DNA of 34,084 nt from Chitinophagaceae bacterium T5-Br10_B2g13 (GTDB lineage Bacteria > Bacteroidota > Rhodothermia > Balneolales > Balneolaceae), in assembly GCA_001564065.1 (NCBI GenBank), contig LKNA01000032.1, positions 1 to 34,084 on the forward strand, written 5' to 3'. Position 1 is the stretch's first letter. Every line of letters starts with the position of its first letter. Under the pieces are notes generated by a model. That model had not been told where the DNA came from. It ran no database searches and saw only the letters and a list, made by a program, of their open reading frames with translations. A program made the translations under genes and the position numbers. This document shows positions 19,438 to 27,423 of the stretch, one piece after another.

Positions 19438-20870
19438 GACCGATCCCTCCACCATTCACGAAAGGTCTGTTTCGGTATCGGTTTCAGATCCCGGATGGAT
19501 GTCCACTTAGAAAGCTCTCCCGGAAGTTTGGAGATGGTGCCATCTTTCACAAACATTTTTTGACTCATTCTGCCCAGCTTTTGCAACATTTCATACTTTC
19601 TCCTGGTTTTGAATGCCTGGCCCATTACCACCATTCCTGCATGAGTAGAATTGGTTTTCTCTTTAAAACCACCGTTCTCTTTATTATTTCTCACCACTCT
19701 TCCCCTCAAATGAACCAGCACTTCCGGAATGTTGATTTTCACGGGACAAACTTCATAACAGGCTCCACACAGAGTGGATGCGTACGGGAGCGAGGCCGCT
19801 GATTTATCATCAAGCCCTTTTAGCTGGGGAGTTAAAATGGCTCCTATCGGCCCGGGATAAACGGAGTGATAGGCATGGCCGCCGGTTCGTTCATACACAG
19901 GACAGATATTCAGGCAGGCGCTGCACCGGATACAGTGCAGTGTTTGCCGTCCGGTTTCATCAGCAAGCACGTTCGTCCGGCCATTGTCTAAAAGGACAAT
20001 GTGGAACTCCTGTGGTCCGTCTCCATCAGTTGTTCCGGTCCAGAATGTGTTGTAGGGATTCATCCGTTCAGCCGTAGATGAACGCGGTAAAAGCTGCATA
20101 AAGACTTCCAGATCCTGCCAGCTGGGAATGATCTTTTCGATTCCCAAAATAGTGATCAGAGTATCGGGCAGCGTGGTGCACATACGCCCATTTCCTTCAG
20201 ATTCCACAACTGCAATGGTGCCGGTATCGGCCACGGCAAAATTCCCACCGCTGATGCCTACATTCGCTTTCAGAAAATTTTTCCTCAGGTACAAACGCGC
20301 AGCCTCAGCAAGATCAGCCGGTTTATCACTTAGGTGTTCAAGGTTCAGTTTATCTTTAAAAAGCCCCCGAATTTCCGAACGGTTTTTATGAATTGCCGGC
20401 ACAAGTATATGTGAAGGCTCATCTCCGGCAAGCTGTACAATCAATTCTGCAAGATCTGTTTCCAGCGCTGAGATCCCTTCCTTTTTGAGAGCTTCATTCA
20501 TCTTGATCTCATCCGTGGTCATCGATTTTACTTTTACGACCTCGGTTTCTCCTTTCTCCTTCACCAGATTTGTAACGATTCGATTTGCCTCGTCTGCATC
20601 GCTTGCCCAGTGAACCACACCGCCGGCTTTTTTAACGGACTCTTCAAGTTGAAGCAGGTAGTGATCGAGGTTGTTCATCACCTTCTCTTTAATCAGTCGA
20701 CCTGCTTCTCGGAGTTCTTCCCAGTCATGTAATTCGGCCGTAACCTGGTCTCGTTTTCCTCGAATGGTTTGCGTTGCATGGCCAATATTTCGTCGCAGCT
20801 GTGTATTTGACAGATATTGCCCGGCACTTTTTTCGAAAGTTGGATTCGATTTGATTTTCTTTTTACTCAT
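19434..20870 (-). CDS. lutB: LutB-type iron-sulfur subunit of L-lactate oxidation
   Basis: This 478-residue protein joins an N-terminal LUD domain (to about residue 300, with ANVGISGGNFAVADTGTIAV) to a ferredoxin-like domain. One cluster site is C313-IR-C316-SA-C319-LNI-C323-P; the second group is C368-GA-C371-YEV-C375-P. It therefore carries 4Fe-4S clusters that pass electrons in the cytoplasmic LutABC complex. A helical C-terminal extension ends at a TGA that overlaps the lutC ATG. Its own ATG overlaps the lutA stop. These couplings mean the three subunits are translated together. Length and domain order match LutB (YkgF). Placed beside a deoxysugar kinase, its job is probably to burn the L-lactate made from lactaldehyde. 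Confidence 0.95.
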   Translation of the reverse strand: MSKKKIKSNPTFEKSAGQYLSNTQLRRNIGHATQTIRGKRDQVTAELHDWEELREAGRLIKEKVMNNLDHYLLQLEESVKKAGGVVHWASDADEANRIVTNLVKEKGETEVVKVKSMTTDEIKMNEALKKEGISALETDLAELIVQLAGDEPSHILVPAIHKNRSEIRGLFKDKLNLEHLSDKPADLAEAARLYLRKNFLKANVGISGGNFAVADTGTIAVVESEGNGRMCTTLPDTLITILGIEKIIPSWQDLEVFMQLLPRSSTAERMNPYNTFWTGTTDGDGPQEFHIVLLDNGRTNVLADETGRQTLHCIRCSACLNICPVYERTGGHAYHSVYPGPIGAILTPQLKGLDDKSAASLPYASTLCGACYEVCPVKINIPEVLVHLRGRVVRNNKENGGFKEKTNSTHAGMVVMGQAFKTRRKYEMLQKLGRMSQKMFVKDGTISKLPGELSKWTSIRDLKPIPKQTFREWWRDRS

Positions 20871-21613
20871 GCTTCACCCCAATTTTCACCGTTTGAAGCC
20901 AGAATTTCGGCCAGGTGAACTGTTTTGATGCCGCTTCGCTGACGGCTCATCGCTCCGCCAATATGCATCAGGCAGGAGTTATCAGCAGCCACACAGACTT
21001 CCGCACCGGTTTCTTTAATGTGATGAATTTTGTCACCCAGCATAGCAGCGGAGGTATCTGCATTTTTTATAGCAAATGTACCGCCAAAGCCACAACATTC
21101 AAGAGCTCCCGGCAGATCCACCAATTCCAATCCTTCTACATTTCGAAGAAGCTTCAGAGGGGCATCTCCGACATGAAGCACGCGCAGCGAATGGCAGGTT
21201 GGATGATAGGTAACCCGGTGAGGATAATAGGCCCCCACGTCAACGAGATTCAATTCGTTAACCAGGAACTGAGAAAATTCAAATACCCGCGGAATTAACT
21301 GTTCCACCCGCTTTTCAAGATCACTGTCTCCAGACAAATTGGCTACTTTCGGATAGAATTCATGGATCATACCAACACACGAAGCAGAGGGGATCACCAC
21401 CGCTTCAGAATCCTGGTATTGGTGAACAAAACGGCGGACCAGCGGAATCGTTTCCTCCTGGTAACCTGTATTATAATGCATCTGTCCGCAGCAGGTCTGT
21501 TCCATATCAAAATCAATAGTGTGACCAAGACGCTCAAACAGATGTACAACAGCCTTACCTGTTCCGGGGAAAAGAGTATCGTTCATACAGGTCAAAAAAA
21601 GAGATATTTTCAT
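20867..21613 (-). CDS. lutA: LutA-type CCG-domain subunit of L-lactate oxidation
   Basis: The 248-residue protein has two cysteine-rich CCG domains: the first with C41-C42-G (MEQTCCGQMHYNTGY), the second with HPTCHSLR and C173-C174-G (LECCGFGGTFAIKN). Such domains bind iron-sulfur clusters in LutA, GlpC and heterodisulfide-reductase subunits. With LutB and LutC it should oxidise L-lactate to pyruvate. ATG overlaps the kinase TGA (ATGA), and its stop overlaps the lutB start in the same way. Length is typical. GlpC- or GlcF-like proteins share CCG domains, but the adjoining lutB and lutC settle the assignment. Confidence 0.94.
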   Translation of the reverse strand: MKISLFLTCMNDTLFPGTGKAVVHLFERLGHTIDFDMEQTCCGQMHYNTGYQEETIPLVRRFVHQYQDSEAVVIPSASCVGMIHEFYPKVANLSGDSDLEKRVEQLIPRVFEFSQFLVNELNLVDVGAYYPHRVTYHPTCHSLRVLHVGDAPLKLLRNVEGLELVDLPGALECCGFGGTFAIKNADTSAAMLGDKIHHIKETGAEVCVAADNSCLMHIGGAMSRQRSGIKTVHLAEILASNGENWGEA

Positions 21614-23064
21614 TTGATGGAATCTGTTTGATGCGTTGATTTAGCCCAGCTGTAGTGACCAATTTGAATATCGGGAAAGGGCTTATGCAGTTTTAATCCG
21701 AGCATACTTTTCACCTCATCTCTGGTAAATGACGATGGCTGTAGAACCAGGGCAGCTCCCAGTGCCGAGGCGTAGGGAGTCGATGCAGTATAAATCTTTT
21801 TATCTGTATTCATTGTGGCCAGTAATCTGCAGAAAAAACGGTTCTTTGCAAAACCACCAGTAATTATCACCTGTTCTGCCGGTGGATCACTATCAGCGAT
21901 CTGCATAGCATCAGTCTGTATAGATACCAGGTCGAGCATGCATTGATGTACCGCCTCTTTATAACTTTTAAATAGGTTTAACTGCCATTTGCCAAGTTTA
22001 GCATGAGGATACGGCCCGGTTTGATGAGCTTTTTCAAGAACCAGCTTTTTTTCCGGACCTTCGTTCAAAGCAAGTTTTTGAATGAGCTTCGGATCTGGCT
22101 CCATTTCAAGGTGAATTGGATCCTTTCCAAAGTATTCTCCCATCTGTTTAACCTGTTGGGAGTATTCTGCACCCAGTAAAAATCTTGATGCTTTTACTGG
22201 ATTCCCATGTATATTTATGTAATGGAGGCAATCACGTTCCAGCTCCTCATACGTCAGCGATCGTGTAGTGAAAGAGTTCATCGCAATACTCCAGGTTCCT
22301 GTTGAGAGCTGGATGAAGGGTTTCTCCAGGGCCATAAGATAGGGTACAAGAGCGGCCGAACTATCGTGGATTCCAATGCCTGTACGAATACTATGGGCCT
22401 CTAGTTCACATGAATAAGTATCTTGAATCGGCTGAACTGAAGGCAATAATTTCTGAAGATTTTCCTCTTTCAGCCATGGATGATATTCATTTTTCCTAAA
22501 ATGCCACATTCCGGTATGACAGCCAAGACTTGTGAGTTCGGCCGATTTTTTTTGTGTAAACAAAAAGCTCAGGTATTGGGGGAGATGAAGCGTTGATTTG
22601 ATCTTTGAAAACAGATCCGGCTTACGGTATTTGAGCCAATATAGCTGGAGTCCCGAATTCAGCATTCCCATTGGGGGAGATGCCGTTTCCAGTGAAAACG
22701 TTGTTTTGCCACCATATATGTTGTAAAACTGGCTGGCAAGATCTACGGGAAAGGGTTTCAGGTAATTATACAGCGGTGTTACGGGTTGATCGTGTTCACC
22801 AACGTGAACCAGTGTGGCTCCATAGGTGGAAAAATTCAGTCCGTTAATCTCATAGTTTTGCGAAGAGACAGCTTCTGTAAACTCCTCCTTCATCCACCGG
22901 GTCAATCTCTGAAGATCCTCACATACGAATCCATCATCATCTTCAGTTTCCTCCAGAGATATCTGTCGCTTATGCACGATAGAGTAGTTTTGATCAAACA
23001 AGAGAAATTTCTTATTGGTTTTTCCAATATCAAAAATTGCGGTGACTGCTGATGAGGATGGCAT
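21610..23064 (-). CDS. rhaB: FGGY-family carbohydrate kinase, probable L-rhamnulokinase
   Basis: The protein should phosphorylate a ketose with ATP in the cytoplasm. The first phosphate-binding motif reads FDIGKTNKKFLLFD, and the C-terminal FGGY domain has STGTWSIAMNS and ITGGFAKNRFFCRLLATMN followed by ASTPYASALGAALV. Length, 484 residues, is typical. FGGY kinases for rhamnulose, fuculose and xylulose look alike, so the substrate is taken from context: an aldolase/dehydrogenase of the rhamnulose-1-phosphate type and a wrecked rhamnose isomerase lie just upstream. The stop overlaps the lutA start, so kinase and lactate genes form one translationally coupled unit. About 120 bases separate its start from the end of the isomerase wreck. 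Confidence 0.85.
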   Translation of the reverse strand: MPSSSAVTAIFDIGKTNKKFLLFDQNYSIVHKRQISLEETEDDDGFVCEDLQRLTRWMKEEFTEAVSSQNYEINGLNFSTYGATLVHVGEHDQPVTPLYNYLKPFPVDLASQFYNIYGGKTTFSLETASPPMGMLNSGLQLYWLKYRKPDLFSKIKSTLHLPQYLSFLFTQKKSAELTSLGCHTGMWHFRKNEYHPWLKEENLQKLLPSVQPIQDTYSCELEAHSIRTGIGIHDSSAALVPYLMALEKPFIQLSTGTWSIAMNSFTTRSLTYEELERDCLHYINIHGNPVKASRFLLGAEYSQQVKQMGEYFGKDPIHLEMEPDPKLIQKLALNEGPEKKLVLEKAHQTGPYPHAKLGKWQLNLFKSYKEAVHQCMLDLVSIQTDAMQIADSDPPAEQVIITGGFAKNRFFCRLLATMNTDKKIYTASTPYASALGAALVLQPSSFTRDEVKSMLGLKLHKPFPDIQIGHYSWAKSTHQTDSIK

Positions 23065-23182
23065 ATTTAAGCTTTCAATATTAAAGTTGGATTATACAAT
23101 TTTGAATAAAAATTTCACGGGATATATGGGCAATCAATTATACAAAGATCGAAATAATTCTTAATCCCAAACCGGTAACTGT

Positions 23183-23642
23183 TCAATCGGCCCCGCGTTC
23201 ATCGATGAGCTTTTTACGTACCCTGAGATTTCTGTAAATCCAATATGGTTTACAGATGCACCGCTACGTATTCTGATTTCACGAAAAAGCGGACGTAAGA
23301 TTGTAAAATTGGCATTTTACAACAGCTCCTTGGCGCAGAGTTCAAATAGTTAGTATTTCGCACAACTTTCAGTTCATCACATTTAACAATCATAGTCTCA
23401 ACGTACGTTATCTGAATTGCTTCTATCGACTTAATTAGATCTTCAAGCATTTCTTTTATTTTATGATCGGCATCAAATACCCAGCTTGGGATTCCAACCT
23501 GAAAATCAGCCAGAAGATCAATAATTGCTTCAGTATCAACATCATTTTCGGAAAGCCGGTCAGCTAGATAATCGTAGAATTCTCTCTGCCCAGTGGAAGT
23601 TTTTTTGTTATCGTTATGAATTTGATCATTAGAAATTCTCAT
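23183..23642 (-). pseudogene. rhaI: L-rhamnose isomerase remnant (RhaI type): two ends kept, centre deleted
   Basis: From ATG 23642 the frame gives REFYDYLADRLSENDVDTEA and then LLADFQVGIPSW, which matches the N-terminus of RhaI-type isomerases (AFxVxxPSW). It then jumps straight to DADHKIKEMLEDLIKSIEAI, like the DQSHNIKxxIEAMIQSV near the C-terminus of the family. Beyond that, the match continues in other frames: NANFTILRPLFREIRIRSGA and finally RVRKKLIDERGAD with a TGA at 23183-23185. So roughly 250-300 codons are missing from a normal ~420-codon gene, and at least two frameshifts follow. The metal- and substrate-binding centre is lost, so no isomerase can be made. Position between the aldolase and the kinase is where the gene belongs. 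The alternative, a 130-residue unknown protein, is much less likely. Confidence 0.85.
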
Positions 23643-23676
23643 AATTTTTTCTACTTCGTCCAGAAATGGGAAGTTG

Positions 23677-23691
23677 TGAACCTCAGGTTCA
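23677..23691. promoter_or_regulatory. 15-base palindrome upstream of the isomerase remnant
   Basis: TGAACCTCAGGTTCA has perfect 7-base arms around one central base. It lies 35 bases before the isomerase start, in the 278-base gap between that gene and the aldolase gene. It could be an operator or part of an internal promoter; no second copy was found in the window. Confidence 0.3.
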
Positions 23692-23920
23692 TCCCGACAA
23701 TCATATAGTGATTTACATCAGAAACGAGATGACATCATTGAATACCAAAATTGCAGGAACAATTGTAAGGTAAAGCCCGAGGAAGGGTATAATTTTTAAT
23801 ACAATTTCAAATATTAGATGATTTATTGCATTTATAAAAAATAACTTATTTAATAATGTCGGATTCATTGCTTTCAGTTAAAGTTATCGAATGGCAATCA
23901 CTGTCTTCAAACAGCACAAT

Positions 23921-26143
23921 CTATCTCATAAAGGCGTCTGTTAAACCGCCATCAACGGGAATAATGTGACCAGTCGTATTTTCGAACCTTGAGCTAAGCA
24001 GTGAATAAATAGCTTCTATTTGCTGTTCGAGGCTGATCGCTTTCTTGGTCAGTGTTCGGTTTGCATAGAAATTAGCAAGTCGATCCCGAAGTACTTCAGT
24101 CTCTACAGAGTTATCAAACTCAATTTCATATTTATTAAGAGAAGCCATCACCCTGTTACGCGGAAACATACTGCTGCCCTCTACAACTGTAGCAGGGGCC
24201 ACGCCGTTGACCCTGATGTTGGGTGAAAGTTCTATCGAAAGTTCTCTCACCAGGTGGTTGGCTGCAGATTTACTGGTATCGTAAGCCATACTTCCTTTTT
24301 TAGCAACTACAGCATTAGCACTTGTTGTAATGACCATGCTGCCATCGCAATCCTGTTTTTTCCAAACCGCTGCTACTTCATCAGCCACAATAAAGTTCCC
24401 CTTCACATTAACGGCAAACGAGTGATCCCATGCACTATCGGGCAGATGACCGTCTTCATCCGGAGTGGGAAACAGTCCTGCCGTAACCGCCACCATATCC
24501 ACGCCGCCATAAGCGAGAATGGTCTGTTTGATAGCTTCTCGTACTGACTCCCGGTTGGTTATGTCGCATTCCAAACCAATCACATCACCGCTGCCGCTGA
24601 TTCCGGAGCCGGCAACACCAATCCCCATGCCGATATCTTCAAGGACTTCGTCGGCAGTCTCTTGTGCATCTTCCTCATTGAGATCAAGACATGCAACAGT
24701 TCCGCCATTCTCAATTAGTTTTGGCACCAGGGCTTTTCCAATTCCGCTGCCGGACCCGATAACGAGAACTACTTTACGGGAGAGTTCACTTTCAGGTGGC
24801 ATACGCTGCAGTTTGGCCTCTTCAAGAGCCCAATACTCAATATCAAAGGCTTCCTGTTTAGGCAGGGCAGTGTACGACCCGATCGATTCTGCTCCTCTCA
24901 TCACTCCGATAGCAGCAGTGTAGAATTCGGCTGTAACCCTCGATTCACTTTTCGACTTACCCCAGGCAATCATGCCAATCCCCGGAATAAGAATAACCGT
25001 TGGGTTGGCACCCCTCATATCGGGTGATTCTTCATCTTTGCACTGGTTGTAGTAAGCCGCATAATCTTTACGGTAGTCCGCGAGTCCATCTTCAATTTTT
25101 TTCTTCAGTTGCTCCGAATTTTCTTCTTCTGGATTCCAGTTCACATAGAGCGGTTTAATTTTTGTTCGCAGAAAGTGATCGGGGCAGGAGGTGCCGAGTT
25201 CAGCTAGACGTTCTGCATCATTTGAGTTAATGAACTGCAGCGTCAGGTCATCATCTTGGTAGGTTCCGATAAAGCGATTCTCTTCGTTCAGCAAACCCCG
25301 GATGTAAGGGAATATATCCGCAATCGCGTCATGTCTTTCATCCTCTGTTAGAGATGAATACTTCTCTCCGCCAAATGAAGAGTGGCCTTTTTCATGATTT
25401 GCTACATACTCGGCTGCTTTATTGATAAGCTCGAGACTTAATTCGTAGCATTCTTTATCATCATCAGCCCAGTTGATCAGCCCGTGACCGCCCAGAATAA
25501 TCCCTTTAATTCCTGGATTTTTTTTGATGGTTCTTTGCAGAGCGAGGCCAAGTTCAAAACCGGGTCTCATCCATTCAACCCAGGCCACCTCATCGCCGTA
25601 AATTTCTTTCATGATCTCCTTGCCATTATCAGCTGTGGCGAGTGAAATTATTGGAACAGGATGTGTGTGATCAACAATTTTATAGGGTATAAAACTATGC
25701 AGTGGCGTGTCGATCGATGGGGTCCTTGGATTCAGATCAAATGTACAGTGCGCATACATTTGAACCATTTCATCTTCTGCAGGAGTTTTAAGACCGGTAT
25801 TTTCCTTGCTGTTATAAATTTCCTGTAGCGAAATCAGGCGATCCTGGTAAAGAGATGCAAAATTCGGTCTTTTTGCAGTTCGCAAATCGCCGCCAGATCC
25901 TTTTACCCATAGTACATTTACATCTTCCCCGGAAATGGGATCTTTTTCAACCAGTTTACTTGAAGTGTTTCCCCCGCCGGTATTATTGATGTAGGCGTCG
26001 CTGCCCAGTAGATTGGAGCGGTAAACCAAGCGGCCAACCGGTTCAAGGCTTTTGGCATGTTTATCATCCCACTTATTCTCTACTTGCCTGAAGTAATCTG
26101 TGGTACTGCTTATTGTAGAATCTTTTTGTTTTGTTTTTTCCAT
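23921..26143 (-). CDS. rhaD: bifunctional rhamnulose-1-phosphate aldolase / lactaldehyde (alcohol) dehydrogenase
   Basis: This 740-residue fusion should split L-rhamnulose-1-phosphate into dihydroxyacetone phosphate and L-lactaldehyde, then oxidise the aldehyde to L-lactate with NAD. The N-terminal class II aldolase domain keeps metal-binding histidines: H159-T-H161-P and GGH220G. The C-terminal SDR domain begins near residue 455 with VIGSGSGIGKAL (cofactor loop 463-469) and has the catalytic Y621-DTS-K625. The end, GHIIPVDGGLTDAFM, is typical of SDRs. A glycine/serine-rich stretch at about 505-522 (MGIGVAGSGISGSGD) looks like an insertion. Length and order match the known aldolase-ADH fusion family. 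L-fuculose-1-phosphate is the main alternative substrate; the adjacent RhaI remnant argues for rhamnose. A perfect 18-base palindrome abuts the start codon. Confidence 0.9.
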   Translation of the reverse strand: MEKTKQKDSTISSTTDYFRQVENKWDDKHAKSLEPVGRLVYRSNLLGSDAYINNTGGGNTSSKLVEKDPISGEDVNVLWVKGSGGDLRTAKRPNFASLYQDRLISLQEIYNSKENTGLKTPAEDEMVQMYAHCTFDLNPRTPSIDTPLHSFIPYKIVDHTHPVPIISLATADNGKEIMKEIYGDEVAWVEWMRPGFELGLALQRTIKKNPGIKGIILGGHGLINWADDDKECYELSLELINKAAEYVANHEKGHSSFGGEKYSSLTEDERHDAIADIFPYIRGLLNEENRFIGTYQDDDLTLQFINSNDAERLAELGTSCPDHFLRTKIKPLYVNWNPEEENSEQLKKKIEDGLADYRKDYAAYYNQCKDEESPDMRGANPTVILIPGIGMIAWGKSKSESRVTAEFYTAAIGVMRGAESIGSYTALPKQEAFDIEYWALEEAKLQRMPPESELSRKVVLVIGSGSGIGKALVPKLIENGGTVACLDLNEEDAQETADEVLEDIGMGIGVAGSGISGSGDVIGLECDITNRESVREAIKQTILAYGGVDMVAVTAGLFPTPDEDGHLPDSAWDHSFAVNVKGNFIVADEVAAVWKKQDCDGSMVITTSANAVVAKKGSMAYDTSKSAANHLVRELSIELSPNIRVNGVAPATVVEGSSMFPRNRVMASLNKYEIEFDNSVETEVLRDRLANFYANRTLTKKAISLEQQIEAIYSLLSSRFENTTGHIIPVDGGLTDAFMR

Positions 26144-26161
26144 ATTATTAGCGCTAATAAT
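26144..26161. promoter_or_regulatory. perfect 18-base palindrome touching the aldolase start codon
   Basis: ATTATTAGCGCTAATAAT is its own reverse complement and ends exactly where the aldolase ATG (26143-26141, minus strand) begins. It occupies the place of a ribosome binding site, and none is visible. A bound repressor there would block transcription or elongation, and in RNA it could fold to hide the start codon. The AGCGCT centre is shared with the sites near 436 and 30754. Confidence 0.55.
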
Positions 26162-26599
26162 TTAATAGTGAATGTATTTAAATTGTTTTAGTTATGGAAA
26201 CTAGTGAAAAGTAAATATTAAGCTTGGTTTTTAAAGTTACAGAGGCATTTTTTTAAAAAGGCACAAGTTATAAATAAAACCACTACTGCTGTTTTAAAAT
26301 CTCATCCAGCAAAAAACTGCCAAGAGTCTTGATATCATGTTGGCGTGATGCAAAGAGATTTTGTTTTTAGTGCTTTGTTCTTAAAGATTTCAAAATCATC
26401 TTCTATAAGAAGAGAGACAGTGAGATCAGCCATCTACTGATATCAAGGCAAATTTCATCACTATAAAAATCAATGGAAAGGCTGGTTAAAGCATACTCGA
26501 TTTAAGATTGAGAGTATAGATTTACCACCAAACTTAATTACTATCAGTTTTTGTCTGATGTTTATATGACTTAGCCAAATTCTGTATGAAGAAGAGAGC
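26162..26599. other. upstream region of the deoxysugar operon; no gene seen
   Basis: AT-rich, with no open frame of note. It should carry the aldolase promoter on the minus strand. The right part may contain the badly decayed N-terminal half of the IS4-type transposase recognised from about 26600, but no convincing match could be read. Confidence 0.35.
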
Positions 26600-27136
26600 G
26601 ATCGTGCTGTAAAAGTTGCTCTACTACGATGGACTCCTTCTGGCGTATGACTATATGACGGATGGGTAACCTCACGACTCTACCATAGCAAAGGACTTTG
26701 TCGTTGCCAGCTGATGCTGTTATTGTGGCCGAACAGGCCTATTTACACTTTCCAACAACTTAAAGTGGAAGACTGAGGGAGTTACCTTGTGAACATTTTA
26801 AGCAATCAGTAAAATGTAAGCGTGAAGACGAGACTCCCCATGCTCAAGGAACATACCACCTAGATACCCTGGTTGATGAATATCTATTGTTGAGTTATCA
26901 ACAGGCGTTTGAAAAAAAACGCTAAGCTACGGCGAGTGGTTTACGATTCTGAAAAATATCAAACCATTATATTGGCTACCATAAAATTTACATGGACAGC
27001 AAAGACGATTTGCAAACTATTCAAAGCCCGTGGGCAGTGTGGCCCTCTCTTTGTAGAGGTAAAACAGCTGCTGAAAATAAATCTATTTTTGGGCAATTCG
27101 ACCAACATTATACTCATTCAGATTTGGAAACAATGA
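26600..27136 (+). pseudogene. decayed IS4-type transposase, C-terminal half
   Basis: Three frames piece together a DDE transposase of the IS4 type. One gives YYDGLLLAYDYMTDG, stop, PHDSTIAKDFVV. The next gives DAVIVAEQAYLHF, like the DRAYVDF block that carries the second catalytic Asp; here that Asp reads as Glu. From 26909 a frame gives LRRVVYDSEKYQTIILAT and then LLKINLFLGNSTNIILIQIW, matching the family's RVVxYDSE and IKxFLGTSxNAVxxQIW motifs. Stops and frameshifts break it throughout, so it is inactive. The 75-codon open frame at 26909-27136 is part of this wreck and not a gene of its own. It separates the regulator gene from the operon it probably controls. Confidence 0.75.
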
Positions 27137-27423
27137 TTACAATGTTGATTTGAAAGTACCTGAATGTATGAGCAAAGTATTACTGTTTCTGTCAAATGTG
27201 GTGGCTATAATGCGTCTAAAACTCTTTGTGAAAGTAGATGTAAAGAAAACTGATGGACACTCTCTTTGAACCACTCAGGCAGTTTTGGAATTCGCCAACA
27301 AACAGACATATTTATTTGAATGGAGGTGAACTTTGAAACGTGAAAAAATCTGTTCGAAACGAGAAGAATTGAATATTTCTTCCAGATTCCAAAACGTTTT
27401 GGGCAGCTATTGGAAGGTATGTT
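27137..27423. other. spacer between the dead transposase and the regulator gene
   Basis: No gene seen. It lies downstream of the regulator (minus strand) and of the transposase wreck. Part of it may be the degraded transposase tail or element end. Confidence 0.3.

Noticed and set aside
23250-23642. A 130-residue small hypothetical protein
   Set aside because: Both halves match the two ends of RhaI-type isomerases and the match continues in other frames beyond its stop, so it is part of a pseudogene.
26909-27136. A 75-residue small gene
   Set aside because: Its product is the C-terminal segment of an IS4-type transposase whose preceding part is broken by stops and shifts.
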